From Luzula sylvatica (Eukaryota; Streptophyta; Magnoliopsida; Poales; Juncaceae): 64,000 nt of DNA. Both the position numbers and the translations under genes were made by a program. The DNA lies in assembly GCA_946800325.1 (NCBI GenBank), contig OX326960.1, positions 33,695,629 to 33,759,628 of the forward strand, read 5' to 3'. Each line of letters starts with the position of its first letter. Position 1 is the first letter of the stretch. This document shows, piece after piece, positions 12,622-24,994 of this stretch. The notes beneath the pieces were generated by a model. It did not search any database and had not been told where the DNA came from. It saw nothing but the letters and a program-made list of their open reading frames with translations.

Positions 12622-14116
12622 GATATAGCCATCTTAATCAAATTGGTTTATAAATAGCTGTCTTCCATATTTCTCCACACTTTTGTCATGACTCACTTAT
12701 TCACTTGCAAGTAGTAAATGAAGCATGATTTGTTGGTAAGAGAAGGCATATGATATGGTGATAGATATTTTTTAATATTATTTTAGTAAAATGATATTTC
12801 GTCAGCTATGATGTCAAACAACGAATGAGTTTAAATAAGTCGCCTTACGTTCGCGTGTGGGTTAAGCGGTCAACATCATAAAACGAGATAGCCAAAGAAC
12901 CAGTTCTTTGGTTCAAAATTATGTCTTTTGGATGGAAAATTAGTATCAAACTACAACAAAAAAAAAGGCCTCTTTTTTTTTTCTGAAAAAACAACTTAAT
13001 TTATTGGATATTCAAATCTTTTTATTTGTTATATATTCTTTCATGAGAAATTAACATTAAATAATTATAAAAAATAAGGGTATAAATTATGTCTTTTGGA
13101 TAGAAAATTAGTATCAAACTATTACAAAAAGATACCTCTTTTTTTCTGAAAAAAATAACTTAATTTATTGGATGTTCAAATCTTTTTATTTGTTATATAT
13201 TCTTTCATGAGAAATTAACATTAAATAAGTATAAAAAATAAGGGTATAAAATTGAAATATCTTGGCAAATAAAATATTAGTTCTTTTTTTTTTAACTAGC
13301 AAAAATATTTATTTTTTCAGTTCTCTTTTTTCAATTAGCTTAGCATTTTTTATTTTGTCATTGCATATGTCATTTTTAACGCTTATTATTGGTTATGATT
13401 AGGCCAGTTTAGAAGTAAAACATCATTTTGAAATTCAATCTCCAAAATAAATGATAATAGGAGAATACTCGCCCAAGGCAGCGAGAATGTTAAATTATAT
13501 TTTTCATATACAAAGTACATTTATATGAAAATATTGATTATATCATTTTAAAATAAAATCAATTGACCTCATTTATCAGTGATAATGTATATGTTTTACA
13601 ATTATTTCAAGGTTATGAATCTAATTTTTTCATTAAATAATAACGCTTACAAAAGTGTTATCATATAATAATATACGATGTATAACACAATTTTACGAAA
13701 AAAAATATAACAACAAATATTATATATTGTTGTTCCAATATTTTCTGCAATATCAAATATAAAAATAATAACACTTATGACGTGTGTAGTAACACATCAT
13801 TAATTATATGTACTAATTTTTATGATTTATTCAAAATGTAATGAAAATTATAAATAATGTCAAACGTGATAGTGAAATTAATTTAAAAATAATATCAAAA
13901 TTTAATTTAGCATAAACATAAATATACTTTTTTTATATCATATGATTTTTGTAATTTTGTAGTTAAAAAATAACAATACTATTTGATAGGTGTTTATAAG
14001 TTTAATAAGTTATTTAGATGGATAAATTATCTTTTAATTTTGTTAGTTTTTTATTTTATTTTCAGGATTAAATTTGTTTAATTAAAAACACAAATATAAT
14101 TTACTTAGTATTATAT
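12622..14116. other. Upstream flank of AO copy 1, no gene seen
   Basis: AT-rich promoter-side DNA duplicated at about 52150-53578. A short internal direct repeat of 'taatttattggat...ttgttatatattctttcatg' type is seen at 12990-13050 and 13150-13220. No coding region is recognised. Confidence 0.6.
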
Positions 14117-14550
14117 AGGAATGTCAACAGGACAGGTTCCGGTCGGGTATATGCTCACCTATACTCTTACCAACTTAATCGGGTAATACTCATACTCGTC
14201 ATGTTAACTAAATGGGTAATTTTACCGTCATATTTAATACTCGTGAGTTTTCAAATTATCTAAATAACTAAATGACCTCCCTGCGTTGTAGTCGAAGTCA
14301 AGTGGTAAACCTGCCTAACCCTATTTTGAGTGATTTGAGTTTGTCCAGTTCAGTCGAGTTCCACTAATTTTTTTATCCAAGTCTAGACACAAACAAAAAC
14401 TTTAAAAATATATACTTACGCAAAATATAATTTTCAAAATTTAAATAACTTAACATAACACAATAATATAATTTTTTTTTGACATGTAGCCTTCTCAAAA
14501 GCCCAATTTGCAAGAATGACTTTAGCTTTTTCCAGTTTCCAAGAATTACT

Positions 14551-14610
14551 CTTTCGCCACACTCTCTGGCGAAAGAAATTAGTCTTTCGCAAGAGTTGTT
14601 GGCGAAAGTG
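14551..14610. repeat. 60-bp palindrome of CTTTCGCC/GGCGAAAG
   Basis: Two inverted units 'ctttcgcca...ggcgaaag' lie head to tail, so the whole 60 bp is nearly its own reverse complement. It is conserved at 54011-54071. This is the third palindrome type seen within the composite repeat. Confidence 0.75.
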
Positions 14611-15239
14611 TTTAACCATCATTTTTGTTCGTTAAAATGAAAACGCTAATTAAGTCATTTTAGCCAGGCCATCTGGCAAAAGAGGGGAGACCTATTTTTT
14701 AATTTTTTTATATTTTTTTCATCTTAAAATAATAAAAAAGGAAGAATTATTAAGATAAAATAAATTGTTCGAAACGTAGAAAAACGAAGAATGGCAAAAT
14801 TTGGAGTCAGAAGCTAGTTCGTTCGAATGAACCACTCCATGCGTTCAAACGAACCATCTTCTGGTTCATGATTTTGCACTTCTTCCTTTTCATCCGTTTC
14901 GAATAATTAAGTTGATCTTGATAATTCTACTATGTGTCTAGTGATACCTATGATTTATATTTGGTGATTGTGTGATATCCCAACTTGCGAAAGTCTTCGA
15001 CGTCTTGACTTCTTGACTTGGTAATGCGTTTTCGATTTCATCTTCTTGAACGTCTTGACTTCTTCATTGTCTTGATAGTATTTATCTTTCTTTGCGATGC
15101 TCGTCTTCTTCCTTTTATGTATGTTTCCTTCTTTTGATCCATTTGGCGGTCCATACCTATATATCTACAGTTTGCACTTACACACAGTGATTAGTAGTAT
15201 CGACATTATTTTGAGATAATCAAATCAAATTTTTTTTGA

Positions 15240-15530
15240 ATCAACAGTTCGAACGAACTAACCCATTCGTTCGAACGAACCTTCATGCTCAGTTAGAACA
15301 AACCTCTATCGTTCGTTCCAACGAACGCATGTGCCAATTCAACCTTTGTCACAGGAGAAGGTTCGTTCGAACGAATGCATGTGCCAATTCAACCTTTGTC
15401 ACAGGAGAAGGTTCGTTCGAACGAACCCGACACGTTTCAAATGATTCACTCTTAACGGCTAGTTTGACTTGTTGTTCGTTCGAACGAACTGTACAGAAAA
15501 ACCTTGAGTGTTCGTTCGAACGAACTGTAC
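15240..15530. repeat. Array of GTTCGTTCGAACGAAC palindromes
   Basis: Seven copies or variants of a perfect 16-bp palindrome are seen near 15246, 15264, 15312, 15360, 15410, 15474 and 15510, spaced 20-65 bp apart. Two more lie near 14819 and 14838. The array is just upstream of a TATA box. This is not a CRISPR; it is part of a plant repetitive element. Confidence 0.85.
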
Positions 15531-16610
15531 AGAAAAACCATTTTTCGAAGGGAAATTATGTGTTTTATAAATAGGACCCCTTTGAGTTTTCTCTTACTAA
15601 ATACCCAACGAAAGGAGTCAACAAGACAGTTAGTACTTTCTCCAATCTCTAAAAGCAAGGCTGACTTAGTAGTAGGGCTTCATCCATCTTCTTCGCAAAA
15701 TCATTTTCCAATTCAAAAGAGAGAAAACTAAGTCTTTATCTTGAGCCTTGATAATTCTAGATAAACCCTAGATCTAAGATCTAATTTCGAATAATTCTAC
15801 TCAACGATTCCCAACTTACGTGACCGATCACGTGTAGTTCGTTAGTAGCAATTGTAATGGGCTAGTTACATATCTTGTAAAGCCTGCCATATATCGATAG
15901 AAATGTGTAAATCAATCTAGGCAAAACCTTGTAAGCGTTGCGGGAATTCAATCGAAAGCCGAAAAGGTGTAAGACATCTCCGGAGACGTAGGTACTTGTA
16001 TTCAATCGAATCGGTCGATTGAACAAGTATCCAGTGAGTTAAAGCTACAAAGCAACCACCTACCGAACTCCGTAAACAAATTAAACAACATTTTCTTTTC
16101 TCTAATTTATTTACGGTTCCGCACTTAACTAAAATTGTATACCATTACCTCGAAAATCGGACCTTAGGATTACCTATTCACCCCCCTCTAGATCTAAATT
16201 AAACAACATTAACCACGATCAACCAAAATATTAAGGAATAATCAAATTAGTACTATGTTGTACAAAATAAAATACATATTAATCAACCTAAGATAAAATA
16301 AAACAAATACTATATACAAAATAAGTTATTTAATTATATATGGAATCATAATCGTCTTGAAAATCAAATATTTTTTTAGTCATGACAGTGAAATCGTAAA
16401 ATCGTAAATATATAACATTATATAAGATTTAATGTCTTGAATCGAGATTCTACCAGGATTCTACCAAATAAAGATTCTATGTCCGACTCGAATCGTTTGT
16501 CCAGTTAGAGTCGTAGAATCATAAGATTTTAAGATTTGAATCGGAATTTTGACAACTATGCCCGTCGAGCACGGATAGTACCCAATCTATTAACATCCCT
16601 AATATTATAT

Positions 16611-18245
16611 GAGATTCATATAGTTGTAATTTTTGTATAAATAAATAATAATAATCATTCAAATTCTATTACGTAGATAAAATAGTTAAAATTCAATTAT
16701 GTAAATATGCATTTTTCGCATTGTATTTTGTTACCTAATAACTTTATAATTTCAAATTATGAAAAATAATATGTATGAACTATGATAATATTGATGTCAA
16801 AATAAAAATAAAATTAAAACGAATATATTAGATGAATTTTTATAAATAAATTTCTAGTAATAATATATATATGTTGTAGGGTTTTATAATTTTACATATT
16901 AATATTGATATTTCATATATAAAATTTTGATCTTCTATTGCATTAACATTTGTTCATTAAATATTATGTGAAATGATAAATAATTGAATAGATTTAGCCT
17001 AACGTGAATCCGGTCAATAATAATAGTCCATGTTATTAATGTATGATGATTTGAATTTCTCAGAATATATAAAAAATACTATATAATAATTGACTAATAA
17101 ATAGTTACGAAAAAAATATGATTATAAAAAAAATTATCAAAATTTTATCACATATTATAATATAATAATTGAAATGAATGTGATGATTTGCCACAATAAA
17201 ATTGTACAAAGTTGGGTCCAAATAAAAATATATATAAATTCTCAACTTCCAAAAATGATTAATGAAAAATGTAATTATGACGAGATCTCTTTTTTTATGC
17301 AAGTAAATAATTTTAGAATTCAATTATTAAGCTAGAAATTCCACGTTACTTGATGCTGAAGTCGTTGACTTTGATTTTTCAGAATTCAAACATCGTGGCA
17401 AATCTCGTACCTATTTTCCTTGAGTAAAGCGACAGAGCGAAGAATAAATTTTAATTACAAGACAATTGTGTTCCCTGAGAAATGAATACACTCCGGAGTT
17501 GTACATTGTTCGTTTGTTCGGTTCATTTTCGTTCCATGCTAGTTCTTATACATTGTTTATGCAGTTTCTTTCCATATACAATTGGTATATTATTTTATAT
17601 CTTTTTTATATTATGGATAAAATATATGTTGTTGTTTATATCATTTTTATTATTATTATACATTTTTTATGTTTTTCTATATAATGGATAAAAGATATGT
17701 TATTATTTATATCTTTTTAGTATATTTTTATATTATGAATTAAATATATGTTGTTATTTATTTATACTTTTAAACAATTATTTATATATTTTTAATATAC
17801 TATGGATTAAAGATTTGTTGTTATTTATAATATTTATTATTTTTGAAAAAATTATGTTGTAAATGGTAATATAAATTTTTATTATTACTTTTATTTATAC
17901 ATTTTTACTATTTTTTATATTATTCTATATTTTGTATTAAAGATACATAAATACTTATTATGTATATGTTTTTCCTATATTATGAATAAAAATATGTTGT
18001 TACTTATATATTTTTCATAGTAAAAAGGTATAAATATTAAGTTGAAAGGTATAAAAATAACTATTTAAATCTGAAGGCCGAAGTTCAAATTTGAAGGCAG
18101 AAGATATATTGAATGTTGCACGAATATTAGACGTTGTTCGAAAAATACACCGCTCATTTATTTTTTTACCGAATTTTGTTCATGTACGTTGCCATGTGAC
18201 CCATTGTGGTTAAAAAGAACGTTCCGGGGTGCATTAACTCCGGAG
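16611..18245. other. AT-rich flank with minisatellite-like ATGGATAAA runs
   Basis: 17580-17960 contains diverged repeats of the type 'tattatggataaaatatatg'. It is duplicated at about 56270-57467 and 60358-60600. The empty site of the 57473-60352 insertion is at 17820-17824. The 60-kb copy stops matching at about 18063. No gene is seen. Confidence 0.6.
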
Positions 18246-18590
18246 TAAAGTTAAGGGGGGATTTCTCCTATGTCCCTCTAAAAGTTCAAAATAACAAATT
18301 TATCCCTCCAAAATAAACAATTACATATTTATCCCTTCTAAACTCAAGTTATTTCAAATCCATCAAAATTTAACAGACATGTTAAATTTAACAGAATTTT
18401 TTTTATTGACTAATTTACCCTTGAATCCATTAACCCGATAAGAAACTAATCCTATCCATATCCATTAAAAACAATCCTACCCATTAACCCAAGAACCTAA
18501 CCTAAACCTAGATTATCTGATTCCGACCCCAAACATCTCCGCCATCTCTTCTCCAAAGAGCAGGCGATAATGGCAATAAGAGAAGAAGAG

Positions 18591-18852
18591 CGACGCGTGA
18601 AGACCACCGGCGACCTGGCGACGCGTGAAGACCATCGGCGACCTGGCGAAGCGTGAAGACCACCGGCGACATGGCGACGCGCGAAGACCACTTATGGTAG
18701 GACGACGAGTGGAAAACTCTGGCGATGTGGCGATGCGTGAAGACCACTAGCGAGATGGCGACGAGTGACTCTGGTTTGCCGCTAGCGATGACTCAGGCGA
18801 GATGGCGACGAGTGGCTCTGGTTTGCCTCTAGCGATGGCTCCGGCGAGATGG
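18591..18852. repeat. 28-bp and 47-bp GC-rich minisatellite inside the MULE
   Basis: Six 28-bp units of the type 'cgacgcgtgaagaccaccgg' run from 18591 to 18758, followed by two 47-bp units to 18852. The GC content is far above the surroundings. Open frames across it encode only repeats on the minus strand. It may be a captured gene fragment that expanded. Confidence 0.85.
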
Positions 18853-19116
18853 CGACCTGGTAATTTGATTTCTCGTTGATTACTCAGGTAATTGGTAATT
18901 TGGGAACAAAACAAATTATCGGTCAAATTGGTAATATGGGAATAAAAAAAACTTGATTGTTTGATTGAGGTTTTCTAAACTTACCAACTGATAAACTTAC
19001 CAACTGATATTGCAGTGATGCTCCTCTGGTACCTGAATGAAGAGACGAGTACGCAATTTACTTGGTTTGCGATTCAAATTATGCAAGGTTTAATGTGAAA
19101 AATTGAAGATGAGAGC

Positions 19117-19390
19117 AAACGAGTTGTTGCAAATTATGTTATAAGTTTGTAAATGTTATTGCGAGTCATGTTTGTTTGTAATTATGTTATAAGTTTGTAA
19201 ATGTTCGAGTCATGTTGTTATGTTGTAAATTTGTAATTATGTTGTAATTATAATGTAAATTTGTAAATGTTTCGAGTCATGTTTGTTTGTAGTTATGTTG
19301 TATGTTCGAGTCATGTTTCGAGTCATGTTTGTTTGTAATTATGTTGTAAGTTTGTAAATGTTCGAGTCATGTTTCGAGTCGGTATCAAGT
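19117..19390. repeat. 'ttcgagtcatgtttgtttgtaa' minisatellite inside the MULE
   Basis: About six irregular copies of 'gttcgagtcatg' alternate with 'tttgtaattatgttgtaa'. The region is non-coding and lies between the transposase 3' end and the left minisatellite. Confidence 0.7.
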
Positions 19391-19714
19391 TAATTTGTAA
19401 TTGTAGATAATCATATTAAATTCTGTCAAAATATTTAATTTTTTCTTAAAGAAGTTTGTAATTGATATGTATTGAACATAGTTAACATGAATAGTTAATT
19501 TTTCCTTAAATTCTGTCAAAACTAACCTATCAAAATTGTATGAATAAGTCCATCATATAAGAAAACAATATGTCAAAATTCATAACAAAATAGCATGAAT
19601 CCAAAACAACATTAACAAAATAACATGAATTCACCAAAACAACATAACAAAAGAACATAAATCCAATACAACATAACAAAATAATTGTTAAATTAAAATC
19701 ACATAAATTCCAAC

Positions 19715-22700
19715 TTAAATATTTTCCTCCATTATCATTTGGTATTGAACCGGTGGCCGAGTTTTCTTCTTTCCTCGCCCCCTAGATATTAAAGATGACA
19801 TCATATTAGAGCAAGAAGAAAAATAACTTATGGAACTAAATACGTTTTGAAAGTAGATTTTTTCACCTTTTTCTATTCGAAATTTGTGATGAACTCGAAG
19901 CTTCCAATGTACTTTCAATAGGAGGATTTTTACAAGTTCTTTGACTGTGACCATATCGACCACATCGTTTACATTTGTGCCTTCTTTTCGGTTCACCGGA
20001 TGTCCTTATTCTATTCTTTCATGGACGTCCGGGTGGGCGCTTTAAAACTGGAGGGTGAATCTTATAACCCTTGTCTACATGTATCCACTCATCTCTTCCA
20101 GGCATTGGAGCAATTTCCACGGCATACGCACTTTTTAACTTTTCGATTGTGAAGTACGAATGAACATATGTATCCCAATTAGCATCTCTTATAGAACCAA
20201 CAAATGCAGCAGCATGCACGCATGGAATACCTTTCACTTGGCAAGCCCGACAAGAACACGTCTTCTCATCGAGGTTAACTTCCCAACGATCTCCATTGCC
20301 ATGTATTTCTGCCCGAACATCGCTACTCCTACGCACGATATAAATCCCCAAACCCTACAAAACAATATATATAATCATTTGTGATAATGGAATTAGTAAA
20401 TGGAATTTTTTGGATTAGTGTACCTTAGATATCTTTGTGATATGCGAATGAACAATTGAGACTAATGTCCCCTTCAATGAACTGGCGTCTGTCCTTCTTT
20501 GATCAAATAACACCATAAGTTTCTCTCGGATCCTATCAAGAAGGTCAAGCACCGGCAATTTTCTCTCTTCGGATATCCAAGAATTAAAGCTTTCGGATAT
20601 ATTATTCGTAAGATAATCACATTTGGCAGATGAACCAAATTTGCTCCTACTCCATATCTTGCTGTGTTCTTTTTCAAGGTAAGCAATTGCATCTCGACGT
20701 GTTGAGGGTCGTTTTCGCACAACAAAAGTTTTTATAATTAAATATAGTACGTGATAAATACGAGTATCGATCCACGAGGAATATATGCATTATTAAATTA
20801 ATATTTAACTCAAAAAGTCATGAAACTTTCCAATTGTGTTCATTATCATGTAAATGAGGTCTGGTACAAATTTGGTACGATTTAGAGTTATAGATAAAAA
20901 GATATTACGAAATTACAAAACAGTCCCTGGCATATTTGTGAAAATATCCAGTTAAGTTTTCGAATCAATATTAGTTCTGAACTGTTTTGTAATTGAAATA
21001 ACTAAGGATCTAGAACTCCAAATTAAATGATACTGGTATATAATTTATTTATTGAACTAGTAAAATACTGTGGTAAATTTGGTTTGGTCTAAAAGTATCT
21101 AGGTATTTTACAATTCATACACAAACTTGTACAAACCCAAAGATTCACACAGTTTTACAATTAAGTCCTTGATCAAGGATATAAAGTCCAATATTAAAAA
21201 TTCTATAACAAATGGAAAATAAAACCAAAACAGATGATTCAAAAAGTTTATGAAAATAGATTGTTTTATCTTGAATATAAATTAACTGTATAGATGCAGA
21301 TCAATCTATAAATCAATTAAAAATGGTCAAGGAAGATGTTCTTTAACTTCCAATTCTGTGAAATTAGGTCAAAAATCTGGAAACTGGAATTAAAGTTTTG
21401 AGTGAACTTTAAAAATTAATAATAATTCAACAAAAATTCCAAATTCAAATCTGTAAAAAGGGATTTCAAGAACAGATCAATATCTACAAGAATTAGTATC
21501 TATTAGAAATTAAACAGTTATGAGTAATTTTATAATTAATTAAGAATGTTGGACAGTGATTAACAGAAATTAGGGTTTCATGACAAGGAAAATTCGTCAT
21601 AAATTCAAGTAAAATCCAGAAAAATATGAAAAAGGTTTGTAATCATTAATTAAGCAATATTAAACATAAATAACAATGTTCGACACAATAAATCACCAAA
21701 ACCAAGCTTTAAAACCCTAAATCTATACCAACAAGGAAAGAAATCACCTAAGTGCGTGAGAGAGTGGCTTCAGATTGCTCCTCCACCAAGGTTTGGGTCT
21801 AACGGGAGTATTCAAAGGATGGAGAGTGCTCAATTCTTCTCGACAACGCTCAATTTCCCTGAAAAACCCCTGAATAAATCTGAAATGCCCTTGCCAGGGG
21901 CATTTGGGTAATTTGGTTGAAATGGCTCTTGAAGAGGGTTGTATTGATCTCTCTTGAGTGTGTTCCAATGTCACCAACACCTCAACGCTCCTTCTAACTC
22001 GAGAACACACCTGATCTAGGATCTGGTATGAAGTGGGAAGTCGAATTCCCACTTCTGGTGTCTCAGATCCCAAACAAACTCTCACAGATCCTTTCTTGTG
22101 GCTAGATTAAAGTGTTTAAAGCTTTGGAGTGGGATAAATTGGTCTCTCCTTTCATTCTCTATGAACCAGAACCAGAGCCTTTATAGGCAAAATTCGTGCT
22201 TCCTGGACCAGGTCTTGCAACATTGACCCCACCATCATCTCCACGATCTCATTTCGTGCAAGTTTGATATTTGGATCACTGGATTTGGTCCACAGAATCG
22301 AAAGTTATGGTCCGTCCATTGATTTTTGGTTTCAGCTCGATCTTGATTTTTTTCTAGTTCAAATTTGTATATAGCCTAATCAATGGAGATGTCCATTGTA
22401 GAAGAAATGGAGACAAGAATCGAGGCAGTTATGAACAGTAAATGCTGAAATGGTTGTTACATGTAAGATCCTCTGTGACATTTGTTGTGTGGCTACTAGT
22501 GTAATGATCCATTTTAAGTTGATTCTTGGGCTTTCTTTGGGCTGAACAGAATCCGGGTCACAGAGGATCTTCTAAACAGTGTTGGGTTGATGGGTTGCTT
22601 CAGGGTTGTTTGGATTTGGTGCGGGCTGTTCTGTGTGGCCATTCGTGTAACGAGTCACTCTGGTTTGGGACCCACTTTCTCTCTCATTTCTCTTTCATTC

Positions 22701-24388
22701 TTTGTCCAATTAATTAATGTGAATGTACCATTTTGATCAGGAGAACGAGAGGAATCCAAATAGGGGCTTGGTTTTGCTTGATTCGAAGTATAAAATTTAC
22801 GTCTTCATGCGGGGCCCACAAGTGGGTCCCACTTTCTCTCTCTTTACTTCCTTCTCAGCCACGATCTCCAAATTGCCATATTTAACCCTGAAATTAACAT
22901 AAATTCAAATAGTTATGCAATCTCCATTGATGTTAAAATTATGAACATTTTATATGTTAACTAAATGATTTAATGTGATAAAACCCCTTTTTTAACCCTT
23001 TGAAACATGCCTAAAATGGCTCTTATCAGGACGCACGACACGAATCTTATTCATTATATCGTCAAAGTGGTGTTCTGAGTATGTTCGTGCAGCTTCCCAC
23101 AAGGATGATTTAAAGAAGTCACCGCCAAAATGCTTCTTGAAATTACTATACAAATGTCTTATGCATTCCCGGTGTTCCGCGCTTGGATAGATTTGTGCAA
23201 CTGCTATGCCTAATCCTTTTTGCATATCAGAAGAAATGACAAGACCTTCGGGCGTGCCAACAGCTTGCTTTAGTGCATTGAGAAACCAAATCCACGAATT
23301 GGTATTTTTTTTTACTCAAGCACGCCATAAGCTATCGGGAACATCGAATTAGTACCATCCATGGCAGTGGCAGCCGCAAGTACTCCGGTGAACTTTCCCT
23401 TTAGATGGCAAGCATCAAGGCCGATGTAAGGACGACAACCAGAGATAAACCCTTGACAACAAGCGCCTAATGAGACAAAGAATCGTTGAAAGTGGTTCAC
23501 ATCATCTATCTTCTCAAGATGCATTTCGACCACACTCTCGGGATTTCTTCTGAGCAGCTCCTCTTTATAGTCATCCAATTTTACGTACGAATCTTCCCAT
23601 TTACCATAAATATCTTTCAAAGCTTGTTCCTTCCCACGATAAACCCTCATGTATGGTACGTCGACGTTGAACTTATCACAAAGCCATTTCTTAAGTATTT
23701 TCACGGGAATTTCACCCTCATTTTTCAATCGATCTACTATCCGATCAGCAATCCATCCTGGAGTAGTTCTTTTGTTCCCGGATTTATTACTTTTTGTGCA
23801 AGTATGTACATCATTCATCGTTTTCACCTATAAATTAGTATCATAAAATAAAATATCATTCAAACATATGAAATCAGAAAAGTATGTGGTAAGCGTTTTT
23901 ATTCTCACCTCAAATGTAGTATCGTCTTGTAGAATCGAAGCATGAATTCTCCAAGCACAATCTTTGTTAGCACACCTTGCCGTGACACGCCTTAGGTCAC
24001 TTCTCACTATTGAATATTCAAATTCTTCCATCAATGCGTAATGATTCAAAGCTTTCCTGAATAAATTCACGTTTGGAAATTTAGAATTGACTTTCATGAT
24101 CGGGTCATTCTTGTCATATGCATATGTTTCCTCTTCATGCATCGAAATCTCGTCACCACTTCCAGTATTATAACTACTATTGCAAGAATCTTGGCTGAAA
24201 AAACCAAAATTAACATCTCATAAATTCATAAATGAAAGATCAGTACACAAAAAAGAGAAGAAAAGAAACACAAAAATCACATACTCGATATTGGACGATT
24301 CGGTCATATTCTCCCAAATAGATTTGTCGCAATCTTCAATGCTAACATTCTGAGTTTCCCCAACGTCCAAATTCATCTCACAATTCAT
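19715..24388 (-). pseudogene. MULE transposase (MuDR type), disrupted
   Basis: Exons recognised, in reading order: 24285-24388, 23909-24194, a long exon from 23827 down to 20424 (interrupted by the LTR), 19867-20354 and 19715-19781. The product would cut and move the element. Visible parts: a MuDR N-terminal domain (exon 2), a DDE transposase core with Asp in IGLDACHLKG, Asp in VISSDMQKGL and Glu in NNISESFNSW, a SWIM zinc finger CSC...C.H (about 20240-20280), then a zinc knuckle CKRCGRYGHSQRTC (about 19930-19975). Lesions: a stop and frameshift in an A-rich run near 23308-23318 right after YGVLE; a 2.3-kb LTR; and an in-frame TGA at 20017-20019, probably a CGA-to-TGA change. The element is not autonomous now. 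Confidence 0.88.
20700..23028 (-). mobile_element. Solo LTR (2.3 kb) nested in the MULE transposase
   Basis: On the minus strand it begins TGATAAGAGCC and ends CGACCCTCAACA, so it has TG...CA ends. It is flanked by 'cgacg' (20695-20699) and 'ggacg' (23029-23033), a 5-bp duplication with one mismatch. Removing it rejoins the transposase frame (...RVVR then RDAIAYL...). A TATA box (GCCTATAAAGGC) lies near 22176-22187. The 3' part, 'cctcgtggatcgatactcg', resembles LTRs of Tat/Athila-type Ty3 elements. No internal retrotransposon genes are present. Confidence 0.88.
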
Positions 24389-24994
24389 GATTTTTGCTAC
24401 AATTGAAATTTATTTTATTGTGGAGAAGAAAATAAAAGGGGGGAAATATTATCAAAAATGAGAGAAAAGCTTGGAAGTGAAAGAAGAGACAGAGACACCC
24501 TTACCGTGAACAGACTAGAGACAGGCAGAAGAGAAAGAAGAGGAAGAGATCCTTGCTTCGCTGCCAAAGAGCCAAGAGAGGAGTCTTGCTTCGTCGCCAG
24601 CTCCTTGCTTCGAGCAGAGAACAAATCTGGTTCGAAGAAGATGAACCGTCTGGGTAGAGCTCACGAAGAGAAAGTGCTAAACAGTAGGAATGGTCTCTCC
24701 ATTTGGTTTAATCTTAGTGAATAAAAGGTGTTTTATAACAGAAGGGTAGTATAGTCATTACTATTTTTATTTGTTATTTAATTAAATGTTTAAATTGAAA
24801 TAATAATATGTTTGACAGAAATTTAACAGAAAACTTAACGGTAAGGATAAATTTGATATTTATGAATTTTAAGTGGATATTTATGATACTAATTGAGTTT
24901 AGAAGGGATAAATATGTAATTGTCTATTTTGTAAGGATAAATTTGTTATTTTGAACTTTTGGAGGGACATAGGAGAAATTCCCCCTAAAGTTAA

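Larger units (their letters stand above)
14117..16602. mobile_element. Composite repeat: hAT-like ends around palindrome-array element, copy 1
   Basis: The outer ends 'aggaatgtcaacaggacagg' and 'taacatccctaa' are weak inverted repeats, flanked by 'tattatat' at 14109-14116 and 16603-16610, which fits an 8-bp hAT-type duplication. Inside, 14819-16208 carries the palindrome GTTCGTTCGAACGAAC and variants (about nine copies, dense at 15240-15530), then a TATA box (about 15566) and a conserved 3' end 'ctaaattaaacaaca' ending at 16208. The same structure is in the duplicated flank (53579-56267), so it predates the AO duplication. The 112-codon open frame over the palindromes repeats 'FERT/VRTN' and is probably not a gene. 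Confidence 0.6.
18255..24985 (-). mobile_element. Mutator-like element (MULE), 6.7 kb
   Basis: Both ends show the same inverted repeat: from 18255 'ggggggatttctcctatgtc', and its near complement ending at 24985. The similarity runs about 100 bp inward. The element is flanked by the 9-bp duplication 'taaagttaa' (18246-18254 and 24986-24994). Inside lie a disrupted transposase gene on the minus strand (19715-24388), a nested solo LTR (20700-23028) and two minisatellites at the 3' side. A long-inverted-repeat MULE with a MuDR-type transposase is well supported. Confidence 0.95.

Noticed and set aside
15240..15530. CRISPR-like spaced repeats
   Set aside because: Plant nuclear DNA; the repeats are palindromes with irregular spacing inside a mobile element, and there are no cas genes.
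15236..15574. 112-codon open frame with repeated FERT/VRTN peptides
   Set aside because: It is a by-product of the palindrome array; the same repeats are open on the other strand, and the copy 2 version differs by indels.
18497..18747. Minus-strand open frames with repeated 'VFTRR/GLHASPGRRWSSRVA' peptides
   Set aside because: Explained by the 28-bp minisatellite; they end within repeats and lack any domain.
21744..22085. 113-codon open frame on the minus strand
   Set aside because: Lies wholly inside the solo LTR, near its TATA/U5 part; no domain or start context.
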